64,000 nucleotides of DNA from Nicoletella semolina (GTDB taxonomy: Bacteria; Pseudomonadota; Gammaproteobacteria; Enterobacterales; Pasteurellaceae), in assembly GCF_004345745.1 (NCBI RefSeq), contig NZ_SLXJ01000002.1, positions 186,001 through 250,000 on the forward strand, read 5' to 3'. Made by a program: the position numbers and the translations under genes. Shown here in pieces: positions 48,686 through 59,799 of the stretch (position 1 is its first letter; each line of letters opens with the position of its first letter). The notes under the pieces were generated by a model. It searched no databases, was not told the DNA's origin, and saw only the letters and a program-made list of their open reading frames with translations.

Positions 48686-49306
48686 TTAGAGATTATTTAA
48701 TTTTAGTTCAATTAAGAGGGCGTCTTGTGCGGTAGCGTGTGTTTTTGCTTGTTCGTAGGCACGTCTTGCGGCTGTTTTATCACCTTTTGCAGATAAAATA
48801 TCGCCTGTGAGTACCTGTTTTTGTAAATCCCAAGCTTTACTTTGTATTTGGGATAACGTTTCCATAGCTGAGTCAAATTCAGTGAGTTGATAATGAATAT
48901 TTGCTAAACGAAAACGAATGACGTCTTGTAAAACATTGTCATTTGTTAGGGCTAAGGCATTTTGCAGTGCTATCTTACTCGCTGTGAAATTATCTTGAAC
49001 AGCGAACTGTTTTGCTTGTTCTAGCAGAGCAAATACGGAATAAGTCGAGTGTGCATTTTCAGCAACAAATTTCTCAATAAGTGGTGCGTTTTCGTTTGGA
49101 TTTTGCAAATAGTATTCCATCGTTTGCTGATATTTTGCTGAAGTCTGTTGTGCTGTTTGTAATTGGCGATTCTGCCAGTAATTCCAACCGAATACTGCAC
49201 TAGCCGCCAATAAAATAGCCACTAAAATCGGTACGCCATTTTGTTTAAACCAATTTTTAGCTTCTTCAAATTGCTGTTCTTCGGTTTTGTTTAAATATTC
49301 GTTCAT
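48686..49306 (-). CDS. yfgM: YfgM-like ancillary translocon chaperone (TPR-like)
   Basis: 206 residues: a short cytoplasmic N-terminus (MNEYLNKTEEQQFEEAKNWF), one membrane segment (VPILVAILLAASAVFGW) and a periplasmic TPR-like domain. YfgM associates with PpiD at the Sec translocon and helps outgoing periplasmic proteins. The start at 49306 has AAGGAAATAAAA upstream; a six-codon longer frame reads through that ribosome site. In enterobacteria bamB usually follows; here the operon ends. Confidence 0.9.
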   Translation of the reverse strand: MNEYLNKTEEQQFEEAKNWFKQNGVPILVAILLAASAVFGWNYWQNRQLQTAQQTSAKYQQTMEYYLQNPNENAPLIEKFVAENAHSTYSVFALLEQAKQFAVQDNFTASKIALQNALALTNDNVLQDVIRFRLANIHYQLTEFDSAMETLSQIQSKAWDLQKQVLTGDILSAKGDKTAARRAYEQAKTHATAQDALLIELKLNNL

Positions 49307-49316
49307 TTTTATTTCC

Positions 49317-50597
49317 TTATGCAAGACGGGATTGTAGTTCGTTAATCAATTCAGATTGGGGGATTGTTATTTGTTCTGCCTCGCCAAATAAATCTTTGAC
49401 TACTACGGTTTGGTTTTCTACTTCGCTTTCACCTAGCACTAACGCCAGCTTAGCACCTGATTTATCTGCACGTTTAAACTGTTTTTTGAAGTTTCCGCCA
49501 CTGCAATGTAACATAATGCGTTGCTGCGGTAGTGCGTTTCGTAGTGTTTCGCTTAACTGAAAAGCAGCCTCGGTCGTTCCTTCGCCAGAATAGACAATAT
49601 AGATATCCACTGGGCGTGGTAGAGTAACATTTGGATTAACTTCTTGGACGAGCAATATTAACCGCTCCAAGCCCATTGCAAATCCTACCCCTTCACTGGC
49701 GTGTCCGCCTAATTGGGCAACTAAGCCATCATAACGCCCACCGCCACACACTGTGCCTTGAGCACCCAGTGCCGTTGTTACCCATTCAAAGACGGTTTTG
49801 TTATAGTAATCCAGTCCACGCACCAATTTTTGGTTTATCTCATACTCAATCCCCATCTGATCGAGGATTTGGCATAATTTTTCAAAATGTGCTTTGGATT
49901 CAGGATCAAGAAAATCGTGTAATTTTGGTGCGTGATTTAATACGTTTTGTAGAGCTTGGTTTTTGGTATCTAAAATCCGCAGCGGGTTAGTGGTTAAACG
50001 GCGTTCGCTATCAGGATCTTGTTTAAGTACGTCTAAATGATTTTGTAAAAATGCAACCAACGCTTGGCGGTATTGTGTACGCACTTCTAATCCGCCAATT
50101 GAATTGAGTTGCAATTTAACGTGTTGGCGAATGCCTAATTTTTCCCATAAACGTGCAGTCAGTAAAATTAATTCAGCATCAGCTTCAGGATTTGCAATAC
50201 CAAAAATTTCTACACCTGCTTGGTGAAATTGGCGGTAGCGTCCTTTTTGCGGGCGTTCATAACGAAACATTGGACCAATATACCATAAGCGTTGCTCTTG
50301 GTTGTAAATCCAACCATTTTGAATTGCCGCTCGTACACAGCCAGCTGTACCCTCTGGACGCATTGTGAGGCTTTCCTCATCACGCACAAAGGTAAACATT
50401 TCTTTTTCAACGATATCTGTTGCCTCGCCAACACCACGTTCAAACAGTGCGGTAGCTTCAAGGATTGGGCTACGAATTTCAGCATAGCCGTAGCTGGCAA
50501 ATGTTTGACGAATTTGGGTCTCGACCCATTGCCATAAAAGTGTTTCTGTTGGGGAGCAATCATTCATTCCACGGATTGCTTGAATTGTTTTTGACAC
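49317..50597 (-). CDS. hisS: Histidyl-tRNA synthetase
   Basis: 426 residues, class II synthetase. Motif 2 region [19 protein letters not shown], the histidine-binding segments [15 protein letters not shown] and GGGRYDGLV, motif 3 [13 protein letters not shown] and the C-terminal anticodon-binding domain are all present. It lies between ispG and yfgM, an order conserved in gamma-proteobacteria. Confidence 0.98.
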   Translation of the reverse strand: MSKTIQAIRGMNDCSPTETLLWQWVETQIRQTFASYGYAEIRSPILEATALFERGVGEATDIVEKEMFTFVRDEESLTMRPEGTAGCVRAAIQNGWIYNQEQRLWYIGPMFRYERPQKGRYRQFHQAGVEIFGIANPEADAELILLTARLWEKLGIRQHVKLQLNSIGGLEVRTQYRQALVAFLQNHLDVLKQDPDSERRLTTNPLRILDTKNQALQNVLNHAPKLHDFLDPESKAHFEKLCQILDQMGIEYEINQKLVRGLDYYNKTVFEWVTTALGAQGTVCGGGRYDGLVAQLGGHASEGVGFAMGLERLILLVQEVNPNVTLPRPVDIYIVYSGEGTTEAAFQLSETLRNALPQQRIMLHCSGGNFKKQFKRADKSGAKLALVLGESEVENQTVVVKDLFGEAEQITIPQSELINELQSRLA

Positions 50598-50648
50598 GTT
50601 ATTTTCCTAATATTGCAAAATTATGATGAGATTTGACCGCTTGCAAAA

Positions 50649-51758
50649 TTAAATTTGCTCAATTGCAATACGGTTATGTTGTGTGGCTACTTTTGCTCTG
50701 ATTTTCGCCTCTAATTGGTCGATCAGCTTTTCATTATCAAATCGCTCTTTTTGACGAACACCATCAAGATAGTAACCGCTCATTTTGTTACTACCTGTTA
50801 CGCCAAGATCAGAGACTAAAGCTTCTCCAGGACCATTTACCACGCAACCAATAATTGATACGTCCATTGGGGTAATGATATCTTCAAGGCGTTGTTCCAG
50901 TGCGTTCACTGTGCCGATAACATCAAATTCTTGACGTGAGCAAGTTGGGCAAGCAATGAAATTAATGCCTCGTGAACGAATACGCAAGGATTTGAGAATA
51001 TCAAAGCCAACTTTAATTTCCTCAACAGGATCAGCGGCAAGCGAAACTCGTAGCGTATCGCCAATGCCTTCTGAAAGCAGTAGCCCTAAGCCTATTGCAG
51101 ATTTGACTGAACCTGCTCTTGCTCCGCCAGCTTCGGTGATGCCTAAATGAATAGGTTGTTTAATTGCCTTTGCAAGTAAGCGGTAAGATTCGACCGCTAA
51201 AAATACATCAGAGGCTTTTACACTGACTTTAAATTGATCAAAGTTAAGTCTATCCAAAATTTCAACGTGTCGCAGAGCGGATTCTAACAACGCTTCTGGC
51301 GTCGGTTCGCCAAACTTTTCTTGAATATCTTTTTCTAGTGAGCCTGCATTGACACCAATCCGAATCGGGATATTTTTGTCTCTAGCACAATCTACCACGG
51401 CACGAATACGCTCCTCTTTGCCAATATTACCAGGGTTAATCCGTAGGCAATCTACGCCATATTCTGCGACCTTAAGGGCGATGCGGTAATCGAAATGAAT
51501 ATCTGCCACAAGCGGCACATTTACCTGCTGCTTGATCAATTTGAATGCTTCGGCAGCGTCCATTGTTGGCACAGAAACTCGTACGATATCTGCTCCAACT
51601 CGCTCTAATGCCTTAATTTGAGCAACTGTTGCATCGACATCAGTTGTACGAGTATTGGTCATAGACTGTACCGCAATAGGAGCATCTCCCCCTATAGGCA
51701 CATTTCCTACATAAATTTTGGTCGATTCACGACGCTTAATGGGTGATTGGTGTAACAT
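50649..51758 (-). CDS. ispG: 4-hydroxy-3-methylbut-2-enyl diphosphate synthase (GcpE)
   Basis: 369 residues. The TIM-barrel N-terminal domain ([20 protein letters not shown]) is followed by the iron-sulfur domain with cysteines in [11 protein letters not shown] and [11 protein letters not shown]. It converts MEcPP to HMBPP in the non-mevalonate isoprenoid pathway. Product flow continues to polyprenyl synthases such as ispB in this window. Confidence 0.97.
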   Translation of the reverse strand: MLHQSPIKRRESTKIYVGNVPIGGDAPIAVQSMTNTRTTDVDATVAQIKALERVGADIVRVSVPTMDAAEAFKLIKQQVNVPLVADIHFDYRIALKVAEYGVDCLRINPGNIGKEERIRAVVDCARDKNIPIRIGVNAGSLEKDIQEKFGEPTPEALLESALRHVEILDRLNFDQFKVSVKASDVFLAVESYRLLAKAIKQPIHLGITEAGGARAGSVKSAIGLGLLLSEGIGDTLRVSLAADPVEEIKVGFDILKSLRIRSRGINFIACPTCSRQEFDVIGTVNALEQRLEDIITPMDVSIIGCVVNGPGEALVSDLGVTGSNKMSGYYLDGVRQKERFDNEKLIDQLEAKIRAKVATQHNRIAIEQI

Positions 51759-51801
51759 TATGTTTTTTGTCTTTATTTTTTGTCAATGTTGTGCTGGAAG
51801 G

Positions 51802-52797
51802 TTATTTAGCCAACGGTAATTTGAATCGGGCTACACGTCCATCAATTTGTAATGGTACATCTTGCCCTTGGTAATAAATTCTTACATTAATAGGGGCACC
51901 AATGATTAGCTGATATTGCTCATAATCATTAAAACTAAGCACGTCCCCCGCATTGTATAATTTTTCAGCTAGGCGTTTATTCTTGGTATCTTTAACTGAA
52001 ATCCAGCTTTGCCCTTGTGTAATTTCAATGCGTAATTCATCAGTGATTACCGCTTTTTGAGTATCAACGGTATCCATTGTTGGTTCAGCCGTGGTTGATT
52101 GTTGTGGAATATCCTCAGATCTACTTGTCTCTGTTTGCGGAGTTTTTTCCTCTTGCACATTTTGCGAGGCATCTAGTGGTACAGATAAGGAGGGAGCAAC
52201 AGGCGATACTTCATTGGTGTTAGCTGATGGAGCAGCGGTATCGCTATCTATCGTGTTATTGACCGATGAATCACCATTTGAGTTATTCACCAAGATATTG
52301 GAGTCTAGAATATTTACGCTATTATCAAGATCTACCATATTATATTCTTGGGTTCGTACGAGCTGATCACGGCTTTGTTGATCTTTTTGGTACTCTTGCC
52401 ACCACCAAGTTAAGGTCATGCCCAGTGCAACAAGTAGCACTAAACTACTTAACCATTTTAACCAACGTGTTTGAGAACGGACATTGCTGATTTTAATTGG
52501 CGTGATTGGTTTCGCTTTTTTGGGAACTATAACCTCGCCATATTGCACAGAATGTATCCATTCTTCAGGCAGACGTAAAAAACGAAGATAGTTGCGAACA
52601 TAACCTTTCACAAAAGCGGGTGGGACACGCTTTAAAATAAAAATATCATTTTCAAATGATTCAATGTGGCTTTTTTTTAGCAATGTCTTTTCAGCCACTT
52701 CTTCAACAGACAAATTAAGTACTTCACGAGCTTGTTTAAATTGCTGTCCGAGTGATAAGGTGTCTGTGAGAGGTGTATTGTCTGTTTCTTGAAGCAT
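51802..52797 (-). CDS. rodZ: Cytoskeletal protein RodZ
   Basis: About 331 residues. A cytoplasmic helix-turn-helix domain (LGQQFKQAREVLNLSVEEVAE) binds MreB. Then come a basic juxtamembrane stretch, one membrane segment (WLSSLVLLVALGMTLTWWW), a Ser/Asn/Thr-rich linker and a C-terminal beta domain (LRIEITQGQSWISVKD). It helps keep rod shape. The start at 52797 (MLQETDNTP) is preferred over one 13 codons earlier. The 274-base gap beyond it to sppA shows only an uptake-signal-like AGCGGTTGATTTTTGCAAAA. Confidence 0.9.
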   Translation of the reverse strand: MLQETDNTPLTDTLSLGQQFKQAREVLNLSVEEVAEKTLLKKSHIESFENDIFILKRVPPAFVKGYVRNYLRFLRLPEEWIHSVQYGEVIVPKKAKPITPIKISNVRSQTRWLKWLSSLVLLVALGMTLTWWWQEYQKDQQSRDQLVRTQEYNMVDLDNSVNILDSNILVNNSNGDSSVNNTIDSDTAAPSANTNEVSPVAPSLSVPLDASQNVQEEKTPQTETSRSEDIPQQSTTAEPTMDTVDTQKAVITDELRIEITQGQSWISVKDTKNKRLAEKLYNAGDVLSFNDYEQYQLIIGAPINVRIYYQGQDVPLQIDGRVARFKLPLAK

Positions 52798-53071
52798 TTT
52801 GGTTCGCTCTAAATATTTAATAAAAGGGTGGAGCAAAGTTTAAAGAGGTCTAACAGCTTTTGCAATCATTGAATAATAAAAGAGAAACATAAATTATCCC
52901 AAAATTCCTCAATATGTTTGAATTTTGTCAGCATAGCGGTTGATTTTTGCAAAACATTTCCTTTTATCTTCAATCTTCCCCTACGGCGAGGTAGGGAGAG
53001 ATCTATTTTCTCCTTCACGCCCTCGTTCACGGAAAAAGCATTAGTGGCTGTAGAGGGCGAAAAATCATAGC

Positions 53072-54940
53072 TTACTTAATTGTGCCGCAATTTAGGCAGT
53101 AAAGATAAGTCTGTTTTGGATCATTAAAGCGTGAAAGCAAATTGGCTGGCTTATTAGCTTGACTTAAAGATAATCCAGTCCATTCGCTAACGAGTGCTTG
53201 TAAGGTAGGGGCTTTGAATTGCAATTTCAAATCACGCATAATTTGTCCAAACACACTCTCATCTTCTTCAATAAACCACTGCACTTGATAGTTTGAGGCA
53301 TTTTGAGGCTGTTCAGCTTGAAGCAGCTCAACGAGCATCTCGTAAGCGTCATTAAAATCCCCTAATTTATCTACTAGACCATTTTTTAACGCCATTTCTC
53401 CAAGCCAAACTTGACCTTGTGCAATCTTATCTACTGCAGCTTTATCCATTTTCCGACCACGGCTGACTAATTCTAAAAAACGATCGTAGCCATTTTCAAT
53501 GCTGATTTGAATTAGCACACCTTGCTCTTTCGGTAAGGTTTTAAGTAAAGAGAGAGGGGCTAATTTTGAAGTTGAGATCCCATCTTGATTGACGCCAATC
53601 CCTTTAGCGGTTTTTTCAAAACTGACGGCTAAACCAAAAATCCCAATTGAGCCTGTCAATGTGCTACGGCTGGCAATAATTTTATTTGCCGTTGCTGCAA
53701 TCCAGTAGCCGCCTGATGCAGCCATTCCGCCCATAGAGGCGACTACGGGTTTTCCTGCTTTTTGCAAGTTTTCCACCTCTTGGCGAATAAATTCAGAGGC
53801 AATCGCACTTCCACCAGGGCTATTAATGCGTAAAATTACCCCTTTTACTCTTTCATCTTGGTTTGCTCGGCGTAGTAAATGCACGATGGTATCGCTACCT
53901 GCCGTATCTTCACTACTTTCGCCTAACACAATCTCTCCTTCTACGTTGATGACCGCAATCTTGTTCGAGGCGTTGCGATAAAATCGACTTGGTAAATTTT
54001 CTAAATATTCAAAAAAGGAGATATGATTGTATTCGCCCTGGTGGCTTTTCCCAAATTGAGCGAGCAGAGCTTGATGGATTTGTTCATTGGTGGCTAAGTC
54101 TGTAACCAATTTTCGAGCCAAGGCGTATTCTCCATCATCACCTTTGGCTTGTTTATATTCATCAATATACTGCGATATGTTTGGAAGTACTCGCTCTGGT
54201 GTAATTTGACGATTGTCGGCGATGGTTTGGGTGATATTTCCCCATAGCGTATTGAGCCACAATTGTGCATTTTGGCGTGCTTCAGGCGACATATCATCAC
54301 GGATAAATGGTTCTACTGCTGATTTGTAAGTACCGACACGGAAAATATGCGGAATGGCTTCAATTTTCTCAAACAATGTTTTGAAATATAGATTAGAGTA
54401 GCTTAAACCGTGTAGATCAACAAAGCCTGCCTTGTTCAGATAAATTTTATCAGCAAAACTTGCCAGATAGTATTGTGCTTGGCTGTAATATTCACCGATC
54501 GCAATGACAGGTTTTCCTGTTTCCTTGAAATATTGAATTTCTTTACCAATGAACTCCAAAGAAGGAAAATCGCCCCCTTCAAAATATTTTAGATCTAGCA
54601 CTAATCCTGTGATTTGATCATTTGTTTTAGCGTGATGAATTGCGCGCACCACATCAAAAGTAGAGATTTTCAGGGGGACTTGGCGAGTGCCATTAAGCTC
54701 ACTTTGCACAAAGCGGCTAAAATCGGCAAATTGATCGTGGTTATCTGCCAAATAGCCATCTAAATTAAGTGTTAACGCCCCTCTGAAATTAGGATCAAAG
54801 GTATTTTTTTGTGGTTTGCTCGTTTGTAGAAAACTTAATAATGATAAACAGAACAGCACAAACAAAATAAAAAATAGGTTAATGACACATTCACGAATAC
54901 AGCGATAAATTCGATAAATTCCTTTAAATAAAGCTGACAT
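53072..54940 (-). CDS. sppA: Signal peptide peptidase SppA (protease IV), 67K type
   Basis: 622 residues, the long tandem-domain form. An N-terminal membrane anchor (VINLFFILFVLFCLSLLSF) precedes two S49 domains. The N-terminal one carries the catalytic Lys (FRVGTYKSAVEPFIRDDMS), and the C-terminal one the nucleophile Ser (GGMAASGGYWIAATA). It degrades cleaved signal peptides at the periplasmic face of the inner membrane. It is divergent from ydjA. Confidence 0.95.
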   Translation of the reverse strand: MSALFKGIYRIYRCIRECVINLFFILFVLFCLSLLSFLQTSKPQKNTFDPNFRGALTLNLDGYLADNHDQFADFSRFVQSELNGTRQVPLKISTFDVVRAIHHAKTNDQITGLVLDLKYFEGGDFPSLEFIGKEIQYFKETGKPVIAIGEYYSQAQYYLASFADKIYLNKAGFVDLHGLSYSNLYFKTLFEKIEAIPHIFRVGTYKSAVEPFIRDDMSPEARQNAQLWLNTLWGNITQTIADNRQITPERVLPNISQYIDEYKQAKGDDGEYALARKLVTDLATNEQIHQALLAQFGKSHQGEYNHISFFEYLENLPSRFYRNASNKIAVINVEGEIVLGESSEDTAGSDTIVHLLRRANQDERVKGVILRINSPGGSAIASEFIRQEVENLQKAGKPVVASMGGMAASGGYWIAATANKIIASRSTLTGSIGIFGLAVSFEKTAKGIGVNQDGISTSKLAPLSLLKTLPKEQGVLIQISIENGYDRFLELVSRGRKMDKAAVDKIAQGQVWLGEMALKNGLVDKLGDFNDAYEMLVELLQAEQPQNASNYQVQWFIEEDESVFGQIMRDLKLQFKAPTLQALVSEWTGLSLSQANKPANLLSRFNDPKQTYLYCLNCGTIK

Positions 54941-55050
54941 TGCTTCTCCTTACAAAGCTAAAAATTGCGTGATAAACTACCACAAAATCACGAATAATTT
55001 AACAAAATATGCTATCCTTCCCCACCTTTTTTAGTGTGAGGAATTTTTTT

Positions 55051-55626
55051 ATGGATGTGTTATCACTTCTGCCATACCGTCGATCAAGTAAAAAATTTGG
55101 TGAGATCGCCCCCAACGCAGAGCAGCTTAAAATAATGTTCCAATCCGCACTTAGAGTCCCTGATCATGGGCGTTTAAAACCTTATCGTTTTGTTGTCATT
55201 GAAAAGCAAGCGATGGGTTCACTTGAAGAGCTACTAAAGGCAAGTGCCAACGAATTTGAAATGGGCAAGGAAGCTCGACAAAAAGCGGAAAATCTATGTC
55301 AGCGATCGCCAATGATGATTGGCGTAGTGGCTAAAATTGCAGAAAATATCCCAAAAGTACCCGCTTGGGAGCAAATGATCAGTGCAGGGTGTGCAACTTA
55401 TGCACTTCAGCTGGCAGCGAATGCACAGGGATTTGAAACCTGTTGGATAAGCAATCAATGGATCAAAGGCAGTGCGTTACGCCATGCGTTTCAATGTGAA
55501 GATGATGAGCAAATTATCGCTTTATTAATGATTGGCTCGCCTTGTGATAGCACTCAAATTAGCTTAGCGAGCCAGCCTGAAGAGATTGAAAATTTTGTCT
55601 ATTATTTGAATGGAAGCCAACCATGA
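55051..55626 (+). CDS. ydjA: YdjA-like nitroreductase family protein
   Basis: About 191 residues, a small nitroreductase-fold flavoprotein. LLPYRRSSKKFGEIAPN holds FMN-phosphate contacts, and RVPDHGRLKPYRFVVI and GSPCDSTQ match YdjA. The natural substrate is unknown. The ATG at 55051 has GTGAGGA upstream; a 14-codon extension is hydrophobic and unlike the family. Its last four bases overlap epmC (ATGA). Confidence 0.88.
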   Translation: MDVLSLLPYRRSSKKFGEIAPNAEQLKIMFQSALRVPDHGRLKPYRFVVIEKQAMGSLEELLKASANEFEMGKEARQKAENLCQRSPMMIGVVAKIAENIPKVPAWEQMISAGCATYALQLAANAQGFETCWISNQWIKGSALRHAFQCEDDEQIIALLMIGSPCDSTQISLASQPEEIENFVYYLNGSQP

Positions 55627-56189
55627 ATCAAGATAACCACCATTATCAAGATCTAATTACTATTTTTAATCGCTGTTTTTTTGACAACTACAATACACGT
55701 TTAGAGCGTGGCGGCGATTACCCTATTTACTTGCCTGCATTCAGCCTTGAAGGCGGCATAAAATGTGAGCGTCCTTATCACGTCATTTTATTTGCACACG
55801 GTTTTTACAGCAGTGCATTACACGAAATTGCTCACTGGCTTGTAGCAGGTAAGGCACGCAGAGAGCTAGAAGATTTTGGTTATTGGTATGAGCCTGACGG
55901 ACGTTCAGCAGAGCGTCAGCGTGAGTTTGAACAGGTAGAGGTTAAGCCACAAGCCATTGAGTGGATCTTAGCAATGGCAGCGAATTTCCGCTATTTTACT
56001 AGTGCAGATAATTTGACAGGGAACGTAGGCGATAATTCCGCATTTAAGCAAGCTGTCTATCAGCAGGTTAGACACTATGCTGAACACGGATTACCTAAAC
56101 GTGCGGAAATTCTTCGTCAAGCATTAGCTGAGTTTTACCACACATCTAATAAAATCGAATTAGAAAAATTTGATATACACCGAATTTAA
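55623..56189 (+). CDS. epmC: Elongation factor P hydroxylase EpmC
   Basis: 188 residues of the YfcM family. The metal-binding motif SSALHEIAHWLVAG (HExxH) is followed by GRRSxER-like GRSAERQREFEQVEVKPQA. It hydroxylates the lysyl-lysine of EF-P after EpmA/EpmB modification. It overlaps ydjA by four bases and is co-transcribed with it. No other EF-P modification gene is in the window. Confidence 0.9.
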   Translation: MNQDNHHYQDLITIFNRCFFDNYNTRLERGGDYPIYLPAFSLEGGIKCERPYHVILFAHGFYSSALHEIAHWLVAGKARRELEDFGYWYEPDGRSAERQREFEQVEVKPQAIEWILAMAANFRYFTSADNLTGNVGDNSAFKQAVYQQVRHYAEHGLPKRAEILRQALAEFYHTSNKIELEKFDIHRI

Positions 56190-56227
56190 GCACAGAATGA
56201 TTATAAAATGAGCATTCAATAAAACCA

Positions 56228-57223
56228 TTAATAATGACGATCTACGGACAAATAGGCCAAGGAAATGAGAGCTTGTTTATAGTCGGAGTGAGGTAGAACC
56301 GCTAGACAATCTACTGCTTTTTGAGCCTCTTGTTTCGCTTTTTGCATTGTATAATCAAGAGATTGATGCTCAACCATCATTTCAAGCACCTTTTCCATCT
56401 CTTCACGCTTGCCTCCTTGCTCTATGGCTTGGCGAATAAAATTAGCCTGCTCTTGTTTATTGGCTTGCATTGCTGATGTCATCAAGTGAAGTAGAGGCAA
56501 GGTCGGTTTTCCCTCAACAAAATCATCGCCTATGTTTTTGCCTAATGCTTGTGCATTCGCTGAATAATCTAAAATATCATCAATAAGCTGGAAGGCTGTA
56601 CCGAGATAGCGTCCATAATCACGCAGTGCATTCACTATTGTTGTATTTGCATTAGCGACTAGGGCAGCACATTGAGTGGCGGCTTCAAAAAGGCGTGCAG
56701 TTTTGCTATAGATAACCTGCATATAGCTTACTTCAGTCGTGTTTGGGTCATTACAATTCATCAATTGTTGCACTTCACCTTCTGCAATCACATTTGTTGC
56801 ATCAGACATCACTTTTAATATTGGCAGATTATCAAGGCTTGTCATCAACTGAAATGCCCGAGTATAGATAAAATCCCCTACCAGTACACTTGCAGCGTTA
56901 CCAAACAATGCATTAGCCGTTTCTTTACCTCTACGCATTTCAGATTCATCAACCACATCATCGTGCAGTAGAGTTGCAGTGTGAATAAACTCCACAAAAG
57001 TTGCACAAGTAATATGCTCACTTCCTTGATAACCTAATGCTTTTGCCGCCAGTATCGCAATCAGTGGGCGAATGCGTTTTCCACCACCGCTAATAATATA
57101 ATGCCCCAATTGATTAATCAGCACTACATCGGAATTCAATTGCGAGAGAATAGCTTGATCAACGAGTTTCATCTCCGCCTTAACTAAAGCGGAAATTTGT
57201 TCCATAGAATATTGCGTAGTCAT
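56228..57223 (-). CDS. ispB: Octaprenyl diphosphate synthase
   Basis: 331 residues, all-helical trans-prenyltransferase. The first Asp-rich motif is LLHDDVVDESEMRRG and the second LIDDILDYSA; GGKRIRPLIAIL binds the diphosphate. It makes the polyprenyl tail of ubiquinone/menaquinone. It stands alone, convergent with epmC. Confidence 0.95.
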   Translation of the reverse strand: MTTQYSMEQISALVKAEMKLVDQAILSQLNSDVVLINQLGHYIISGGGKRIRPLIAILAAKALGYQGSEHITCATFVEFIHTATLLHDDVVDESEMRRGKETANALFGNAASVLVGDFIYTRAFQLMTSLDNLPILKVMSDATNVIAEGEVQQLMNCNDPNTTEVSYMQVIYSKTARLFEAATQCAALVANANTTIVNALRDYGRYLGTAFQLIDDILDYSANAQALGKNIGDDFVEGKPTLPLLHLMTSAMQANKQEQANFIRQAIEQGGKREEMEKVLEMMVEHQSLDYTMQKAKQEAQKAVDCLAVLPHSDYKQALISLAYLSVDRHY

Positions 57224-57406
57224 CAGAATATCTTAAAGTTAAAAATAAGATTGAATTCTACCTGAATGTGCCGTTCGCTTCAAAAGAAGAATGCTCCAAG
57301 CGGTCTATTCTATTTAGAATTTTGCAAAATTTATCCATAAAAAATGAGGCAAGCATCACACTTCCCTCATTTGTTCAATCTTACTTTAAACTTAGATGTT
57401 CAAGAT

Positions 57407-58708
57407 TTAGCTTTCCCCAGACTGAGGCGGCTCAACTTTTGCGAGTTTGACCATATTTTCAGATACCTCAAGTACCGTAATATTTAAATCAAAGAGCTTA
57501 AATTGCGTATCTTCATCGGGAATTTTCTCAAGATGCTCTAAAATAAGTCCATTAAATGTACGCACTTCATCAACAGGCAAATTCCAATCAAATAACTTAT
57601 TAAGATTTCGTAAGTTCGCTGATCCCTCAATCAACACCGAACCATCAGATTGCGGTTTCACTTCTTCATCAAGGGTTGGAGCGGAAGAAGTCGTAAACTC
57701 TCCAACAATCTCTTCTAAAATATCTTCCAGTGTAATTAACCCTTTAATATCACCATACTCATCAACTACCAAACCAATACGTTCTTTATTTGTTTTAAAA
57801 TTCATTAATTGGGTAGTTAAAGGAGTCGATTCTGGAATGAAATAAGGGGCATCAACGGCGCGTACCAACATCTCTTTGGTAAACTCATTTCGTTCTAACA
57901 TCAAACGAAATGCCTCACGCACACGCAACATACCAAGAATATTTTTATCCATATTCTCTTTATAGATCACCACTCTTGCGTGAGCTGCTCCTGTGAGCTG
58001 ACGCATAATCGCTTTCCAATCATCATTAATATCAATACCACCAATATCATTGCGAGGTACCATAATGTCATCAACGGTGACTTTTTCCATATCCAAAATA
58101 GAAACTAGCATTTCTTGGTGGGAATTTGGAATAAATTTGCCTGCTTCAAGTACCACACTACGCAGTTCATCACTGTTTAATCCCATTTTTTCTGAAGGAC
58201 GAATGCGTAATAATTTCATCAAACCACTGATGATGAGGTTCATCAAAAAGACCACAGGCATAAAAATTTTAATCAATGGCGTAAGAACATAGCTAAACAA
58301 AAAGCTAATCTTTTCTGGGTAAATTGCAGCAATCGTCTTCGGCAAAATTTCAGAAAACACTAACATTACAAGCGTCAATAATCCTGTTGCAATCGCAATA
58401 CCCGCCTCGCCAGACAGTTGCATACCAATCATTGTTGCAATTGCTGATGCCATAATATTGACAAGATTATTACAAATCAAAATAAAGCTAAGCAATACAT
58501 CAGTCCGAGTGAGAAGTTTTTCGGCAAGCTGTGCACCACGATGACCTTTTTCTGCGAGATGACGCATTCGATAGCGATTAAGAGATATCAGCCCAGTTTC
58601 AGAGCTAGAGAAAAATGCGGAGAGAATAAGAAGAAAAACAAGTGCAATAAATAAGCTACTCAGGGGGATACTTTCCAAAGTCAAATTCCTATACAAATTA
58701 ATCATCAA
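57407..58708 (-). CDS. HlyC/CorC family (DUF21-CBS) membrane protein, YfjD-like
   Basis: 433 residues. The N-terminal DUF21 membrane domain (FIALVFLLILSAFFSSSETG, with the SSSETG motif) has about four segments. A CBS pair follows (DIMVPRNDIGGIDI; NKERIGLVVDEYGDIKGLITLEDILEEIVGEF), then a C-terminal CorC/HlyC domain. The family is linked to magnesium or cobalt export and resistance; the exact ion is not known here. It lies just downstream of ypjD. Confidence 0.92.
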   Translation of the reverse strand: MMINLYRNLTLESIPLSSLFIALVFLLILSAFFSSSETGLISLNRYRMRHLAEKGHRGAQLAEKLLTRTDVLLSFILICNNLVNIMASAIATMIGMQLSGEAGIAIATGLLTLVMLVFSEILPKTIAAIYPEKISFLFSYVLTPLIKIFMPVVFLMNLIISGLMKLLRIRPSEKMGLNSDELRSVVLEAGKFIPNSHQEMLVSILDMEKVTVDDIMVPRNDIGGIDINDDWKAIMRQLTGAAHARVVIYKENMDKNILGMLRVREAFRLMLERNEFTKEMLVRAVDAPYFIPESTPLTTQLMNFKTNKERIGLVVDEYGDIKGLITLEDILEEIVGEFTTSSAPTLDEEVKPQSDGSVLIEGSANLRNLNKLFDWNLPVDEVRTFNGLILEHLEKIPDEDTQFKLFDLNITVLEVSENMVKLAKVEPPQSGES

Positions 58709-58774
58709 GCGGTCAATTTTGCATAAAATTTTGCAAAATTATCACCATATCTGACCGCTCTCCTTATGGTGTAA

Positions 58775-59578
58775 TCACACCATTCGACTACCAAAATAGG
58801 CAACCGTAAGCAGCATCATACCTGAAATCGAATAAATAAGCACTCGTTTTCCACGCCAATGTAGTTTCCATAGCCCTAATAATAAAATACCGTACACAAC
58901 CCATGCGACAAATGAAAATACCGCCTTATGGATATGCTCAGAGGCAAAAAAATCGTGCAGATAGATCATACCCGTTATCAACACAAGCGTTAATAATCCT
59001 TGTGCCATTAAAGTGAGATAGAAAAAATGACGCTCGACTGTCATAAGCGGAGGCAAAAGAGGTGAAAACATCAACTGCTTAGTTTTCAACTTATAATTCA
59101 ACCAATTAAGTTGCAACGCATACAACAAGGCAATGAAAAATAACGCATAAGAGAAAATAGCAATCGCAAGATGAAATAATAAGCCTGCATTTTCTGACAA
59201 CTGTTTTATTACTGCTCCTGAGACAAAACTGGATACCGCAATATTGACCATACTTAAAATATAAATAATCGATAATGGAAACCAAATTGTTTTCCATCTA
59301 GGCAACGCAATTGTAACAAGCAAACTCATACTCAATGCCATCATCGACGCCACATTGGCAAGCGTAAAATTTTGTCCAGATTGTAAAAAAATAAGATGAG
59401 AAATATTCACCAAATGCAAAGCACAAGCTATGAGCCCCACGATAACGACAATATTTAGATTGATATTACCCTGAAAATTACGTTGCTTTTGAGAATAGCG
59501 AACAGGATTAATCCACAATAACGCTCCCAAATGTAGTGCAGCTAAATAAGCAATAATGGCCAACACAGCGAATAGCAT
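58775..59578 (-). CDS. ypjD: YpjD-like inner membrane protein (cytochrome c assembly/CcsA fold)
   Basis: 267 residues with about eight membrane segments. SENAGLLFHLAIAIFSYALFF, the closing FSFVAWVVYGILLLGLWKLHWRGKR and conserved His residues match the CcsA-like family. In gamma-proteobacteria it is found near ffh and the CorC-like gene. A haem-handling role is suggested by the fold but not shown. Confidence 0.88.
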   Translation of the reverse strand: MLFAVLAIIAYLAALHLGALLWINPVRYSQKQRNFQGNINLNIVVIVGLIACALHLVNISHLIFLQSGQNFTLANVASMMALSMSLLVTIALPRWKTIWFPLSIIYILSMVNIAVSSFVSGAVIKQLSENAGLLFHLAIAIFSYALFFIALLYALQLNWLNYKLKTKQLMFSPLLPPLMTVERHFFYLTLMAQGLLTLVLITGMIYLHDFFASEHIHKAVFSFVAWVVYGILLLGLWKLHWRGKRVLIYSISGMMLLTVAYFGSRMV

Positions 59579-59799
59579 AAAGTTCTCTTATTTAAGAATA
59601 ATTTGCAATGCACATAAATTAGCAGTTTTAGATATTTTTTTCTATGAAAAATCACGCACTCCACACAATTTTCACTGAATTTATAATTTGGGCTAATTTA
59701 TTATGTTATTTTTTACAAAAATTTGCTTATTTATTCGCTTATTTCTAGGAAACTTACGACTTGGAGCATAAGTTTTTTTATGTTGCTAAAGCTTCTTAA